Assembly (NCBI GenBank): GCA_905211615.1
Contig: CAJMBB010000057.1
Coordinates: forward strand, 1-11,783
Length of the DNA stretch: 11,783 nt
Source: an uncultured Collinsella sp.
GTDB lineage: Bacteria > Actinomycetota > Coriobacteriia > Coriobacteriales > Coriobacteriaceae
Direction: 5' to 3'
The notes under the pieces are model-generated. The model worked only from the letters and a program-made list of their open reading frames with translations, searched no databases and had not been told where the DNA came from. Positions within the stretch are counted from its first letter, which is position 1, and each line of letters opens with the position of its first letter. Positions 1 to 7,697 of this stretch are shown here, piece by piece. Both the position numbers and the translations under genes were made by a program.

Positions 1-245
1 TCGAGCAGGACTGAACCCATGCGCTCAAGCTCGGCCTTTAACAAGCCCGCCGCAGAGTCCGGACGGGTCGATTTAAACGAATTGGAACAGACGAGCTCTG
101 CCAGGTGATCGGTATGGTGGGCCGGGGAGCTCACCTGGGGGCGCATCTCGCGCAGCTTTACGGCAAACCCGCGGTCTGCCAGCTGAATCGCGCACTCCGA
201 ACCCGCCAGACCGCCACCGATAACCGTCACCTGATCGAACTGCAT
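1..245 (-). CDS. trmFO: TrmFO, folate-dependent tRNA (uracil-54) methyltransferase, N-terminal part
   Basis: TrmFO is an FAD enzyme that uses methylenetetrahydrofolate to methylate uracil 54 in the T-loop of tRNAs. Only the first 81 codons are present; the gene runs off the left edge. The N-terminus carries the FAD dinucleotide-binding glycine motif VIGGGLAGSE (residues 8-17), followed by the family signatures EMRP (33-36), PAHHTDHLAELVCSNSFKS (41-59) and RPDSAAGLLK. These distinguish TrmFO from the related GidA/MnmG. The start is ATG at 245-243, preceded by AGAAAGGTG seven bases upstream. The gene begins 14 bp after the dprA stop and is probably co-transcribed with it. In many Firmicutes topA lies between dprA and trmFO; here there is none. 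Confidence 0.93.
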   Translation of the reverse strand, partial: MQFDQVTVIGGGLAGSECAIQLADRGFAVKLREMRPQVSSPAHHTDHLAELVCSNSFKSTRPDSAAGLLKAELERMGSVLL

Positions 246-259
246 CTGCAAACACCTTT

Positions 260-1195
260 CTAATTGACACGTTTTCCATTGTGACCGAAGGGCGTCTGGG
301 CGTGAAGGGCAAACTTGGAGGGCGCATACCTTCCATCCATCATGCGCTCGATAAGGCCCTCGAGTTCAAGCGAACCCAAGAGTTTGAGTACGCCGACAGC
401 ATCGAGCGAGACGAGCGCCGCGATGTCGTCGACCTTGAGCGGAGAGGCAATGAGCGCATGCATCACGGTCTGCTGTGTTTGATCCAGGTCGGCAATGCCG
501 GGAGCATCGGGGCGCGAGTAGCGCAGAGTGCCGTAGATGCGTGAGATAGCCATCTCGATAGATTCCTCGTCGATGATGCAACAGGCACCGTTCGCAATGA
601 GGTAATTCGTGCCACGCGACTCGGGCGATAGGATCGACCCCGGCACAGCGAGAAGTTCTCGCCCCAAATCCATAGCAGCCTCGGCTGTAGAAAACGTCCC
701 GGAAGGCATACCCGCCTCGGATACAAAGAGGGCTTGCGACAGGGCCGCGATCACGCGATTGCGGCGCGGAAAGGCAAACTTGCGCGGACCCATGCCCCAC
801 GGGGAGATCGACACGACCGCGCCGCCCGTATCGAGCGTGCGCGTAATAAGCCCCGCGCTCGAGCGCGGATAGACCACGTCGGCGCCCGTCCCCAGCACCA
901 CGACGTGTTTGCCGCCAGCGTTGACCGCAGCCCAACCCGAGGCCTGGTCACAACCGACCGCGCCGCCCGAAACTACCGTCACTCCCGCCTCGACCGCCAC
1001 CTTTGCCGCAAGCTCTGCCACGGCAAGACCATACGGCGAGGCCTTGCGCGCGCCGATGATGGAGACCGCGGGCGTCGAAAGCACCTCGGGGTTGCCGCGC
1101 ACATAGAGCGTCTGGGGTACATCAGAAAGCTCCAAAACGATCTCGGGATACAACGCATCACCTGGATGCAGCTCGTAGGTCCCCTCGGCCATCAT
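260..1195 (-). CDS. dprA: DprA/Smf, DNA-processing protein
   Basis: DprA binds incoming single-stranded DNA and loads RecA during natural transformation; it is also widespread in bacteria not known to be competent. The 311-residue protein has the Rossmann-like DprA core: SIIGARKAS (45-53), SGGAVGCDQ (76-84, matching the usual SGxAxGID), FPRRNRVIA (142-150), SGTFSTAEAA (165-174) and PGS...RGTNYLI (185-200). A C-terminal winged-helix-like segment (about 236-296) follows. The N-terminal SAM-like extension seen in some homologues is short or absent. The start ATG (1195-1193) overlaps the comM stop by 4 bases (ATGA). A second ATG follows immediately at 1192 and fits the GGAGGG site equally well. 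Translational coupling to comM is likely. trmFO follows after 14 bp. Confidence 0.95.
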   Translation of the reverse strand: MMAEGTYELHPGDALYPEIVLELSDVPQTLYVRGNPEVLSTPAVSIIGARKASPYGLAVAELAAKVAVEAGVTVVSGGAVGCDQASGWAAVNAGGKHVVVLGTGADVVYPRSSAGLITRTLDTGGAVVSISPWGMGPRKFAFPRRNRVIAALSQALFVSEAGMPSGTFSTAEAAMDLGRELLAVPGSILSPESRGTNYLIANGACCIIDEESIEMAISRIYGTLRYSRPDAPGIADLDQTQQTVMHALIASPLKVDDIAALVSLDAVGVLKLLGSLELEGLIERMMDGRYAPSKFALHAQTPFGHNGKRVN

Positions 1196-2715
1196 TGGTC
1201 CCTCCTTCCCTGGTACATCGCTGCCTCGAGCACGTGGTCCTGCGTCACTTGCTCGCTCTCGGCGACGTCGGCGATTGTACGCGCGATACGCACCAGTCGC
1301 ACGATGCCGCGACCCGTGAGATGTGTGCGCTTCGACAGGCCGAGCACACACTTCTCTGCCGCATCATCGAGCTCAAAGGTCGAAACGACGCCGTCAATGG
1401 ACCGTGTCTCGTCATCCTCGGCCTCGGCATCCGCATCGTCCATACGGGATTCGCGCCAAGCGCGAAAAGCGCGACCGCGCACAACGTAGTCACGTAACTC
1501 GGCAGACGACATACCCTCCGCACCCTCGATAATCACTTGGGGGTCGGGACGGGTCACATCGATCATCATGTCGATACGGTCGGCCAAAGGACCGCGCAGT
1601 TTAGACCGATAGCGCTCGACCATCGCCGCCGAGCAGCGACACGGCACCTCGCGATCACCCAAGAAGCCGCAGGGGCAAGGGTTACTCGCAGCCAGCAGCT
1701 GAAAGCGCGACGGGAAGGTAAAGGCCCCGTCGACGCGCACGATCCTCACATAGCCGCGTTCGATGGGCTGACGCAGCGTCTGCAGCACACCCGTGGGAAA
1801 CTCGGCAAGCTCGTCCAAAAAGAGCACGCCGCCATGAGCAAGGCTGATCTCACCCGGGTGCACCGGGCGCCCGCCGCCGATAAGGCCTGCGGTCGAAATA
1901 CTGTGGTGGGGACTGCGGAAGGGCCGGTGCCCCGCCAACAAGCCATCGATGTTCTCACCCAAGACCGAATGGATGCACAGCGCCTCCTGTTGATCCTCAA
2001 CGGAAAGCTCGGGCAGGATGCCGGTCATACGACGGGCGAGCATCGTCTTGCCCGATCCCGGGGACCCAATCATAAGCAAACCGAGCTCGCCGGCGGCCGC
2101 AAGCGCCATGCCGCGCTTGGCGACTTCCTGCCCCAGCACATCGGCATAGTCGAGTTCGGGCTCAAAGGTCGCCTCAACACCCTCGGAATCCAGATAATGA
2201 CGCACGGCATCGCCCATGCCGCGAGCAAGCTGAGACAGATGATCGATAAAGCCGCAATCAACGCCCGCAAGCGGCACATGCTGATCGGACCTGCCGGCGA
2301 TAAAGGACAGCCCCATGTCGCGAGCCAGCAGCTGAAACGCCACCTCGCCCTTGACGGGAAGCACCGTACCGTCCAAGCCGAGCTCGCCGGCGATAAGGCA
2401 GCGATCGAGGTTGTCACGGGGAATCTGCCCATCGGCCGCCAGAACCGCGATGGCGATGGGCAGATCAAAGCCGCTACCGGTCTTGCGAATATCGCCGGGC
2501 GCCAGATTGACCGTAATGCCCGAGCGTGGGATCTCGAACCCGGCGGAGCGCATCGCGCAGCGAATACGACCGCGTGACTCCATCACCTCCATACTCGGAA
2601 TGCCGAGCATTTGGATGCCCGGAACGCCACCGGCAAGCGAGACCTCGACCGTGACGTGAATCGCCTCGACGCCGCGGATGCAGGCCGCGTGAACGGCAAA
2701 CGTCTCGAACGCCAT
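1192..2715 (-). CDS. comM: ComM/YifB-type Mg-chelatase-like AAA+ ATPase
   Basis: This 507-residue protein belongs to the ComM/YifB family. In Vibrio and Acinetobacter, ComM is a hexameric helicase that promotes branch migration during natural transformation. Domains seen: an N-terminal Lon-like S5 fold (1-175, with VEVSLAGGVPGIQMLG and NLAPGDIRKTGSGFDLPIA); an AAA+ core with Walker A GSPGSGKT (217-224) and Walker B VLFLDE (297-302); the Mg-chelatase signature FRSPHHSIS (266-274); a Cys cluster NPCPCG (345-350) with CRC (359-361), likely metal-binding; and a C-terminal chelatase domain with LTGRG (466-470). Length is normal. A short acidic stretch at 425-437 looks like a variable linker. The start ATG shares one base with the yraN stop, and the end overlaps dprA by 4 bases. 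Confidence 0.96.
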   Translation of the reverse strand: MAFETFAVHAACIRGVEAIHVTVEVSLAGGVPGIQMLGIPSMEVMESRGRIRCAMRSAGFEIPRSGITVNLAPGDIRKTGSGFDLPIAIAVLAADGQIPRDNLDRCLIAGELGLDGTVLPVKGEVAFQLLARDMGLSFIAGRSDQHVPLAGVDCGFIDHLSQLARGMGDAVRHYLDSEGVEATFEPELDYADVLGQEVAKRGMALAAAGELGLLMIGSPGSGKTMLARRMTGILPELSVEDQQEALCIHSVLGENIDGLLAGHRPFRSPHHSISTAGLIGGGRPVHPGEISLAHGGVLFLDELAEFPTGVLQTLRQPIERGYVRIVRVDGAFTFPSRFQLLAASNPCPCGFLGDREVPCRCSAAMVERYRSKLRGPLADRIDMMIDVTRPDPQVIIEGAEGMSSAELRDYVVRGRAFRAWRESRMDDADAEAEDDETRSIDGVVSTFELDDAAEKCVLGLSKRTHLTGRGIVRLVRIARTIADVAESEQVTQDHVLEAAMYQGRRDQ

Positions 2716-3200
2716 CACGACACCTGCCAATCGAACGCGTTGTACTGATGCTCGATCTCGGCGATATGCCCGCCACGAATGGTGACACCCACGGCATCGA
2801 AGCGAATCGCCTTGAGCGGATAATGCTCCATGAGATAGCAACTTGCGATGCGGCGGTAGCGGCGTTGCTTTTGAGCGTCCACGGCCTCCTCGGGAAAGAC
2901 CCGCGTGCTGCAATCCAGTGCAACGCGTCTGGTCTTGACCTCGGCCATCACCACGACATCGTCGAGCTCATCGAGCAGCACCAGATCGGCCTCGCCCTCG
3001 GTGCAACGATAACCCTGCTCCAGCAAGGTGTAGCCGCGCTCGTTAAAGTAGTCGATGGTGATCAGCTCGCCCAGCATGCCCAGTTCGCGGGGACTGAGTC
3101 CCTTGATAAACTCGGGCGTCATCGCCCCGCAGTCGAGCTCGCCGTTTTCCCAACGCTCCTTGAGCTGCTGCGTCTTGCTCTTTTTGCTTGCGGCACTCAT
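2715..3200 (-). CDS. yraN: YraN/UPF0102 family nuclease-like protein
   Basis: This is a 161-residue member of the YraN (UPF0102) family, which has a PD-(D/E)XK-like endonuclease fold; its cellular role is poorly defined. Visible motifs are the N-terminal ELGMLGELITIDYFNERGY (39-57, matching the family GxxGE pattern), EGEADLVLLDE (68-78) and the catalytic-type VVMAEVKTRR (83-92). A helical part with VDAQKQRRYRRIA follows (107-119). Most homologues are about 120 residues; this one has roughly 38 extra residues at the N-terminus, starting with a lysine-rich segment. The start ATG at 3200 has AGGAGA just upstream, supporting that start over the more upstream in-frame ATG at 3290. The stop shares a base with the comM start, so the pair is probably translationally coupled. 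The yraN-comM-dprA order is common in bacteria. Confidence 0.92.
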   Translation of the reverse strand: MSAASKKSKTQQLKERWENGELDCGAMTPEFIKGLSPRELGMLGELITIDYFNERGYTLLEQGYRCTEGEADLVLLDELDDVVVMAEVKTRRVALDCSTRVFPEEAVDAQKQRRYRRIASCYLMEHYPLKAIRFDAVGVTIRGGHIAEIEHQYNAFDWQVS

Positions 3201-3298
3201 GGGGTCTCCTTTCCCGCACGCTGCATTGCCCCGATGATGAGGGCACCTTTCATGCGGGTAAGTACCGGAAGCAAACCAAAAGCTGACCAAATGCCGTC

Positions 3299-3340
3299 AA
3301 AAAACGGGCCGTACGCAGCAATGATGTTGCATACGGCCCG
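3299..3340 (-). terminator. Rho-independent terminator after rnhB
   Basis: On the minus strand a perfect 9-bp GC-rich stem (3332-3340 pairing with 3305-3313), extended by three more pairs after one mismatch, is followed at once by six T residues (3304-3299). It lies 50 bp after the rnhB stop and ends that transcript before yraN. The yraN block therefore probably has its own promoter between about 3210 and 3295; I see no convincing -35/-10 pair there. A small AT-rich inverted repeat (3350-3362) sits between the rnhB stop and this terminator. Confidence 0.9.
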
Positions 3341-3389
3341 CTACCAGCAGGTTTATAAAACCCCTGAGGTCCCTGTCTCCACAATTGAC

Positions 3390-4178
3390 CTAGAAAAGGC
3401 GCTCAGTCTGCAGAAAGTTTCCGCAAAAGCTCACGCGGTGCAGTGAACAAAGTCCATGTTTGCGAATGGCCTCGATGTGCTCGGGGCTTGCGTAGCCTTT
3501 CGATTCGGCCAAATGGTACTCGGGATACTCGGCGTCGTACTCGACCATCATCTCGTCACGCGTGACCTTGGCCATGATGGACGCCGCGGCGATACAGGCG
3601 ATCTTGGCATCGCCCTTCACCACGTCGCGCTCGTTGGGAACGGCGCCCAAGGGGTTACCGTCCATAAGCACGCAATCGGGCTCGAGCCCCGTATCGGCCA
3701 CGGCGCCCGCGACAGCGGCTCGAATGGCGCGGGCCATGCCCATCTCATCGATATCCTTAGGCGCGATATGGCAAAAACCAATTGCCGTCGCCACCTCGGC
3801 AATCTTCACTGAGAGCAACTCGCGGCGCGCCGGCGTGAGCTTTTTGGAATCGTTGATGCCCCAGACGCGCGGCTCCATAGGAAGGCAGACGGCGCATACC
3901 GTCAAAGGACCGGCCACCGATCCGCGACCCACCTCGTCGACACCAACGACTACCCCATCGCCGCCAAGCTCATGCATAAGCTCGTACATGTCATTGACGC
4001 GCTCGCGCTCGGCAAGTTCCTTGGCATGGCGCTTAAGAGCACGCTCGCAAGCCTTGATCACCTGCTGGCGCGGGTCCTCGCGATAATGCTCCACGAGGGC
4101 GGGGATCTCCTCAAACGTAGCGCTCGCCAACTCACCGGCAACCTGCGATGCCGAAACCGAGCTCGTCATATTGGCCAT
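3390..4178 (-). CDS. rnhB: Ribonuclease HII
   Basis: RNase HII cuts RNA in RNA-DNA hybrids and starts removal of single ribonucleotides misincorporated in DNA. The 262-residue protein has a helical N-terminal extension (1-75) like the longer Bacillus-type RnhB, then the catalytic domain. That domain shows VGVDEVGRGSVAGPL (78-92, catalytic D81 and E82), NDSKKLT (109-115), LMDG (171-174, D173), KGDAKIACIAAASIMAKVTRDEM (188-210, D208) and KGYASPEH (227-234). All four acidic residues are present. I start at ATG 4178 because GGAGGG lies about seven bases upstream; the in-frame ATG at 4196 sits upstream of that site and lacks one. The gene follows the rplS terminator with almost no space for a promoter, so it is probably expressed by read-through from rplS. 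Confidence 0.96.
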   Translation of the reverse strand: MANMTSSVSASQVAGELASATFEEIPALVEHYREDPRQQVIKACERALKRHAKELAERERVNDMYELMHELGGDGVVVGVDEVGRGSVAGPLTVCAVCLPMEPRVWGINDSKKLTPARRELLSVKIAEVATAIGFCHIAPKDIDEMGMARAIRAAVAGAVADTGLEPDCVLMDGNPLGAVPNERDVVKGDAKIACIAAASIMAKVTRDEMMVEYDAEYPEYHLAESKGYASPEHIEAIRKHGLCSLHRVSFCGNFLQTERLF

Positions 4179-4204
4179 ACCAGGCCCTCCTTGCATGCAA
4201 ATCA

Positions 4205-4237
4205 GATAAAAAGAAGGGCCACCCGAAGGTGACCCTT
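4205..4237 (-). terminator. Terminator/attenuator between rplS and rnhB
   Basis: On the minus strand a 10-bp stem (4237-4228 with 4223-4214, one G-U pair) closes a TTCG tetraloop and is followed by CTTTTTAT. This is a textbook intrinsic terminator 34 bp after the rplS stop. Its U-tract ends within about 10 bp of the rnhB ribosome binding site, so it probably sets the rplS:rnhB transcript ratio and does not fully separate the genes. Confidence 0.9.
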
Positions 4238-4271
4238 GTGTCCAAACGAGTGGACAGACGCTGCGATCTTC

Positions 4272-4613
4272 TTAGCGCTTCTCGGGGATGCGAGCAGCCT
4301 TGCCCACCTTGTCGCGGAGGTAGTACAGCTTGGCGCGACGGACGCGACCATGACGAACGACCTCGAGCTTGGCGATCTTGGGGCTGTGAAGCGGGAAGGT
4401 ACGCTCAACACCGACACCGAAGGACATCTTGCGGACGGTGAAGGTCTCGCGGGCACCGGCGCCGGCCATGCGGATGACGTCGCCCTGGAAGACCTGGATG
4501 CGCTCGCGGTCGCCTTCCTTAATGCGGTAGTGAACCTTGACGTTGTCGGCGACGCGAACCTGAGGAATGTCCTCGCGGATCTGCTGACGCTCGATTGCGC
4601 GGATGTAATCCAT
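4272..4613 (-). CDS. rplS: 50S ribosomal protein L19
   Basis: L19 sits at the 30S-50S interface of the ribosome. The 113-residue product is full length and shows family signatures: DYIRAIERQQIREDIPQVRVADNV near the N-terminus, VHYRIKEGDRERIQVFQGDVI (26-46), ETFTVRKMSFGVGVERTFPLHSP (54-76) and RRAKLYYLRDKVGKAARIPEKR at the C-terminus. I place the start at ATG 4613-4611, seven bases after AAGGA. A TTG two codons upstream is in frame but worse placed. The gene has its own promoter (4683-4710), a structured leader and a terminator, and rnhB follows. The adjacency of rplS and rnhB is conserved in many bacteria. Confidence 0.97.
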   Translation of the reverse strand: MDYIRAIERQQIREDIPQVRVADNVKVHYRIKEGDRERIQVFQGDVIRMAGAGARETFTVRKMSFGVGVERTFPLHSPKIAKLEVVRHGRVRRAKLYYLRDKVGKAARIPEKR

Positions 4614-4637
4614 GTGCAATTCCTTACTCTTCTAGAG

Positions 4638-4661
4638 GTGCCGTACCACCTTGGCCGGCAC
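4638..4661 (-). promoter_or_regulatory. Hairpin in the rplS 5' leader
   Basis: In the predicted rplS leader GTGCCG (4661-4656 on the minus strand) can pair with CGGCAC (4643-4638) around a 12-base loop. The hairpin ends about 17 bases before the ribosome binding site. L19 leader RNAs that respond to ribosomal protein are known in Firmicutes. Whether this element is equivalent is inference; I cannot match it to that consensus by eye. Confidence 0.4.
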
Positions 4662-4682
4662 GTAGTTGAACAAACGTATTCG

Positions 4683-4710
4683 AGTATACACGCGCGGGTT
4701 TGCACTGCAA
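4683..4710 (-). promoter_or_regulatory. Sigma-70-type promoter for rplS
   Basis: On the minus strand TTGCAG (4710-4705) and TATACT (4688-4683) are 16 bp apart, a good housekeeping promoter match. Transcription would begin near 4676 and give a leader of about 60 nt ahead of the rplS start. Confidence 0.7.
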
Positions 4711-4756
4711 GAACAATTTTTTACGCAGACAAAAAGACAAAAACCCGCACATGATA

Positions 4757-4786
4757 ACCGCCCGCCTCAAGAATGAGACGGGCGGT
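4757..4786 (-). terminator. Probable terminator after ppdK
   Basis: A 12-bp inverted repeat (4757-4768 and 4775-4786, one G-U pair, 6-base loop) begins 38 bp after the ppdK stop. The T-rich tract on the minus strand (GTTTTTGTCTTTTTG) does not start until about 12 bases after the stem, so it is not a perfect intrinsic terminator. Its place between ppdK and the rplS promoter still supports a terminator role. Confidence 0.65.
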
Positions 4787-4824
4787 ATGAAGGGGCGCTA
4801 CGCTAGGCGTCGATGCGCAGGGGG

Positions 4825-7575
4825 CTAGGCGTTGCGCTTGGCCTCGAGCTTGGCCTGAGCGGCAGCCAGGCGCGCGAGGGGCACGCGATAGGGCGAGCAG
4901 GACACGTAGTCCACGTCGGCCACGTTAAACAGGCCCTTGATGGACTTGGGGTCGCCGCCATGCTCGCCGCACACGCCAAAGTGCATGTCGGGATTGGTGG
5001 CGCGGCCCTTCTCGACGGCCAAGCGCACGAGCTCCAGCACCGCCGTGTCGATGGTCTCGAAGGGATTGTCCTTCAGGATCTTCTTGTGCATGTACAGCGG
5101 GATGTACTTGGCCTCGGCATCGTCACGAGAGAAGCCGAAGGTCGTCTGCGTGAGGTCGTTGGTGCCAAAGCAGAAGAAGTCGGCATGATGGGCGATCTCG
5201 TCGGCGACCATACAGGCGCGCGGCAGCTCGAGCATCGTGCCCACGGGAATGTTGAGCTCGACGCCCTCTTCGGCGGAAACCTCGGCGATTACGCGCTCAA
5301 TGACCTCGCGGGTCTGGACATGCTCTGCCGTGATGGAAACGAGCGGAACCATGATCTCGGGGCGTGGGTCGACGCCCTCCTTGATAAGGCGGGCAGCAGC
5401 CGTGGCAACGGCGCGAACCTGCATGAGAGGCAGATCGCTAAAGACGACGGACAGGCGCACACCACGCAGGCCCAGCATGGGGTTGGACTCGACCATGCTG
5501 TCAATGCGACGCAGGCGGGCGCGCAGGGCAGTGAGCTCCTCCTCAGGAGCGCCGGCGGCCTCCTTCTTGGTGATGGCGACCTCGAGCTCGCGAGGATTAT
5601 CCAGGAACTCATGAAGCGGCGGATCGAGCAGGCGGACGACCACATCGCGACCGGACATGGTCTTGAACATCGCCAGGAAGTCCTCGGTCTGAACCTTGAG
5701 CAGGTCGGCCAGGGCCTGCTGCTTCACGGCCTCATCGTCAGACAGGATAAAGCTCTGGATGATGTTCTTGCGATCGCCCAGGAACATGTGCTCGGTGCGG
5801 CACAGACCGATGGCCTCGGCGCCAAACTCAAGAGCGAGCTCGGCATCCTCGGGGTTGTCGGCGTTGACGCGCACGTGGTTGGCGTGACCGTCGGTCTCGT
5901 CCAAACGGATCTCATCGGCCCAGGACAGGATGGTGTCCAGGTCGCCGGTGAGCTCGGCCGAAACCAGGTCGACGGCGCCGTCGACGACGATGCCCTGGGT
6001 ACCGTCGATGGAGATGACATCACCCTCGCGCAGCACGCGGTCGCTGCCCTCGATGTGCACGACCTTCTCGGCAGCGTCGATATGGAAGCGCTCGACACCG
6101 CAGACGCAGGGCGTACCCATGCCGCGGGCGATAACGGCGGCATGGCTCGTCTTGCCGCCATGGCTGGTCAGGATGCCCTCGGCGGCGACCATGCCCTTCA
6201 GGTCGTCGGGGTTGGTCTCCCAGCGGACCAGAATGACCTTGTGGCCCTCGTTGGCGCGCGCGACGGCGTCATCACTCGAGAACACGACCTCGCCCACGGC
6301 GGCACCAGGGCTGGCGTTAAGGCCGCTGGCCAGGGCCTCGTACTTCTTGGAGGCGTCGAACTGCGGGTGCAGGAGCTGGTCGAGCTGCGCGGGATCGATG
6401 CGGCTCACAGCCTCCTCGCGGGTGATCAGGCCCTCCTCGACCATCTCGATAGCAATGCGCAGGGCGGCAGTGGCGGTGCGCTTGCCCACGCGGGTCTGGA
6501 GCATCCAGAGCTTGCCCTGCTCGATGGTGAACTCGATATCGCACATATCGCGGTAATGATCCTCGAGCGTCAGGAACACGCGCTCGAGCTCCTCGCCTGC
6601 GGACTCGAGGCCCGAGGTGGTCTTGAGGTCGGCGATGGGCTCGGTGTTTCGGATGCCGGCGACGACGTCCTCGCCCTGGGCATTCACCAAAAAGTCGCCA
6701 TAGAACTCCTTGGTGCCGTCGGCCGGGTTGCGCGTAAAGGCGACGCCGGTCGCAGAGGTCTCGCCCTTGTTGCCAAAGGCCATGGCCTGGACGTTGACGG
6801 CGGTGCCGAGCTCGTCGGAAATGCCGTGCTGCTTGCGGTAGATGCAGGCGCGCTCGTTCATCCAGCTGCCAAAGACGGCCTGGATGGCAAGGCGCAGCTG
6901 GAGCTCCGGATCGTGCGGGAAAACGGGCTTACCGTCGGCGACCTCGAGCTCGGGATACAGGGTCGCCTCGACGTTCTCGGAGAAGATGCCCTTAAAGGTC
7001 TCGACGAGCTCCTGCAGGTCCTCGGCCGAAAGATCGGAATCGACGCGAACGCCGGCGACCAGGCGGGCCTGGGTCAGGGCATTCTCGAACAAGTCGGCAT
7101 CGACACCCATGACGACGTTGGAGAACATCTGGATAAAGCGACGATAGCTGTCCCAGGCAAAACGCGGGTTCTGTGTCTGGGCGATAAGGCCCTGGACGGA
7201 ATCGTCGTTGAGGCCCAGGTTGAGAACCGTGTCCATCATGCCGGGCATGGAGAACGGAGCGCCCGAGCGGACCGACACGAGCAGCGGATCGGAGGCATCG
7301 CCGAGCTTCTTGCCGCAGCGGGCCTCGAGGTCGACCTCGGCGGCAACGATCTCGTCGAGCGCGCCCTCCGGCCATACGTTGCCGGCGCCGGAGTACTCAA
7401 CGCAAGTCTGGCAGGTAATGGTAAAGCCACCGGGAACCGGCAGGCCGATGCGGCTCATCTCGGCAAGGTTCGCGCCTTTGCCGCCAAGCACAAAGTTCAT
7501 GGACTTGTCGCCCTCGGTGACACAAATGCCCTGGGCATCGGTTCCAAAACGGTAAACCCTCTTGCAATCGCTCAC
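4825..7575 (-). CDS. ppdK: Pyruvate, phosphate dikinase
   Basis: PPDK reversibly converts pyruvate, ATP and phosphate to PEP, AMP and pyrophosphate. In anaerobes it often works in glycolysis or gluconeogenesis in place of pyruvate kinase. The 916-residue protein (typical 870-900) has an N-terminal ATP-grasp nucleotide-binding domain (GGKGANLAEMSRIGLPVPGGFTI at 31-53; SVRSGAPFSMPGMMDTVLNLG at 101-121). A central swivelling domain has the catalytic histidine in GGKTSHAAVIARGMGTPCVCG (473-493, His478). The C-terminal PEP/pyruvate TIM barrel ends with CGEHGGDP (869-876, catalytic Cys869) and YVSCSPYRVP. Thr476, two residues before the catalytic His, is the type of site modified by PPSR, which is encoded next upstream. 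The start is a GTG (7575-7573) with GGAAGGGGAAG just ahead. The gene ends at a hairpin before the rplS promoter. Confidence 0.97.
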   Translation of the reverse strand: MSDCKRVYRFGTDAQGICVTEGDKSMNFVLGGKGANLAEMSRIGLPVPGGFTITCQTCVEYSGAGNVWPEGALDEIVAAEVDLEARCGKKLGDASDPLLVSVRSGAPFSMPGMMDTVLNLGLNDDSVQGLIAQTQNPRFAWDSYRRFIQMFSNVVMGVDADLFENALTQARLVAGVRVDSDLSAEDLQELVETFKGIFSENVEATLYPELEVADGKPVFPHDPELQLRLAIQAVFGSWMNERACIYRKQHGISDELGTAVNVQAMAFGNKGETSATGVAFTRNPADGTKEFYGDFLVNAQGEDVVAGIRNTEPIADLKTTSGLESAGEELERVFLTLEDHYRDMCDIEFTIEQGKLWMLQTRVGKRTATAALRIAIEMVEEGLITREEAVSRIDPAQLDQLLHPQFDASKKYEALASGLNASPGAAVGEVVFSSDDAVARANEGHKVILVRWETNPDDLKGMVAAEGILTSHGGKTSHAAVIARGMGTPCVCGVERFHIDAAEKVVHIEGSDRVLREGDVISIDGTQGIVVDGAVDLVSAELTGDLDTILSWADEIRLDETDGHANHVRVNADNPEDAELALEFGAEAIGLCRTEHMFLGDRKNIIQSFILSDDEAVKQQALADLLKVQTEDFLAMFKTMSGRDVVVRLLDPPLHEFLDNPRELEVAITKKEAAGAPEEELTALRARLRRIDSMVESNPMLGLRGVRLSVVFSDLPLMQVRAVATAAARLIKEGVDPRPEIMVPLVSITAEHVQTREVIERVIAEVSAEEGVELNIPVGTMLELPRACMVADEIAHHADFFCFGTNDLTQTTFGFSRDDAEAKYIPLYMHKKILKDNPFETIDTAVLELVRLAVEKGRATNPDMHFGVCGEHGGDPKSIKGLFNVADVDYVSCSPYRVPLARLAAAQAKLEAKRNA

Positions 7576-7650
7576 GATACTTCCCCTTCCATGCGCTCTC
7601 GCGCACGACCGTGGTAACGAATCGACCCGCCGGATGCGGGCCGTGAGGGA

Positions 7651-7656
7651 ACTATA
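7651..7656 (-). promoter_or_regulatory. Possible ppdK -10 element
   Basis: TATAGT on the minus strand fits a -10 hexamer about 75 bp before the ppdK start. The sequence 17 bp further upstream (TCAAGC) is a poor -35. A promoter here would be expected to need an activator, and repeats lie immediately upstream. The assignment is tentative. Confidence 0.35.
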
Positions 7657-7697
7657 CGGCGGGATATGAACGGGCTTGAGCAGAGGATACGCGGTTT

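Noticed and set aside
1537..2577. A 346-codon plus-strand frame opposite comM
   Set aside because: It is the antisense shadow of a clear AAA+ ATPase and has no recognisable domain or ribosome binding site.
3350..3362. Small inverted repeat GGTTT-ATA-AAACC after rnhB
   Set aside because: A 5-bp AT-rich stem is weak and the much stronger terminator lies just beyond it.
4813..7617. A 934-codon open frame on the plus strand, longer than ppdK itself
   Set aside because: It is exactly antisense to ppdK, has low-complexity Gly/Leu/Asp/His-rich composition with no family motif, and arises from the G/C-ended codons of the real gene.
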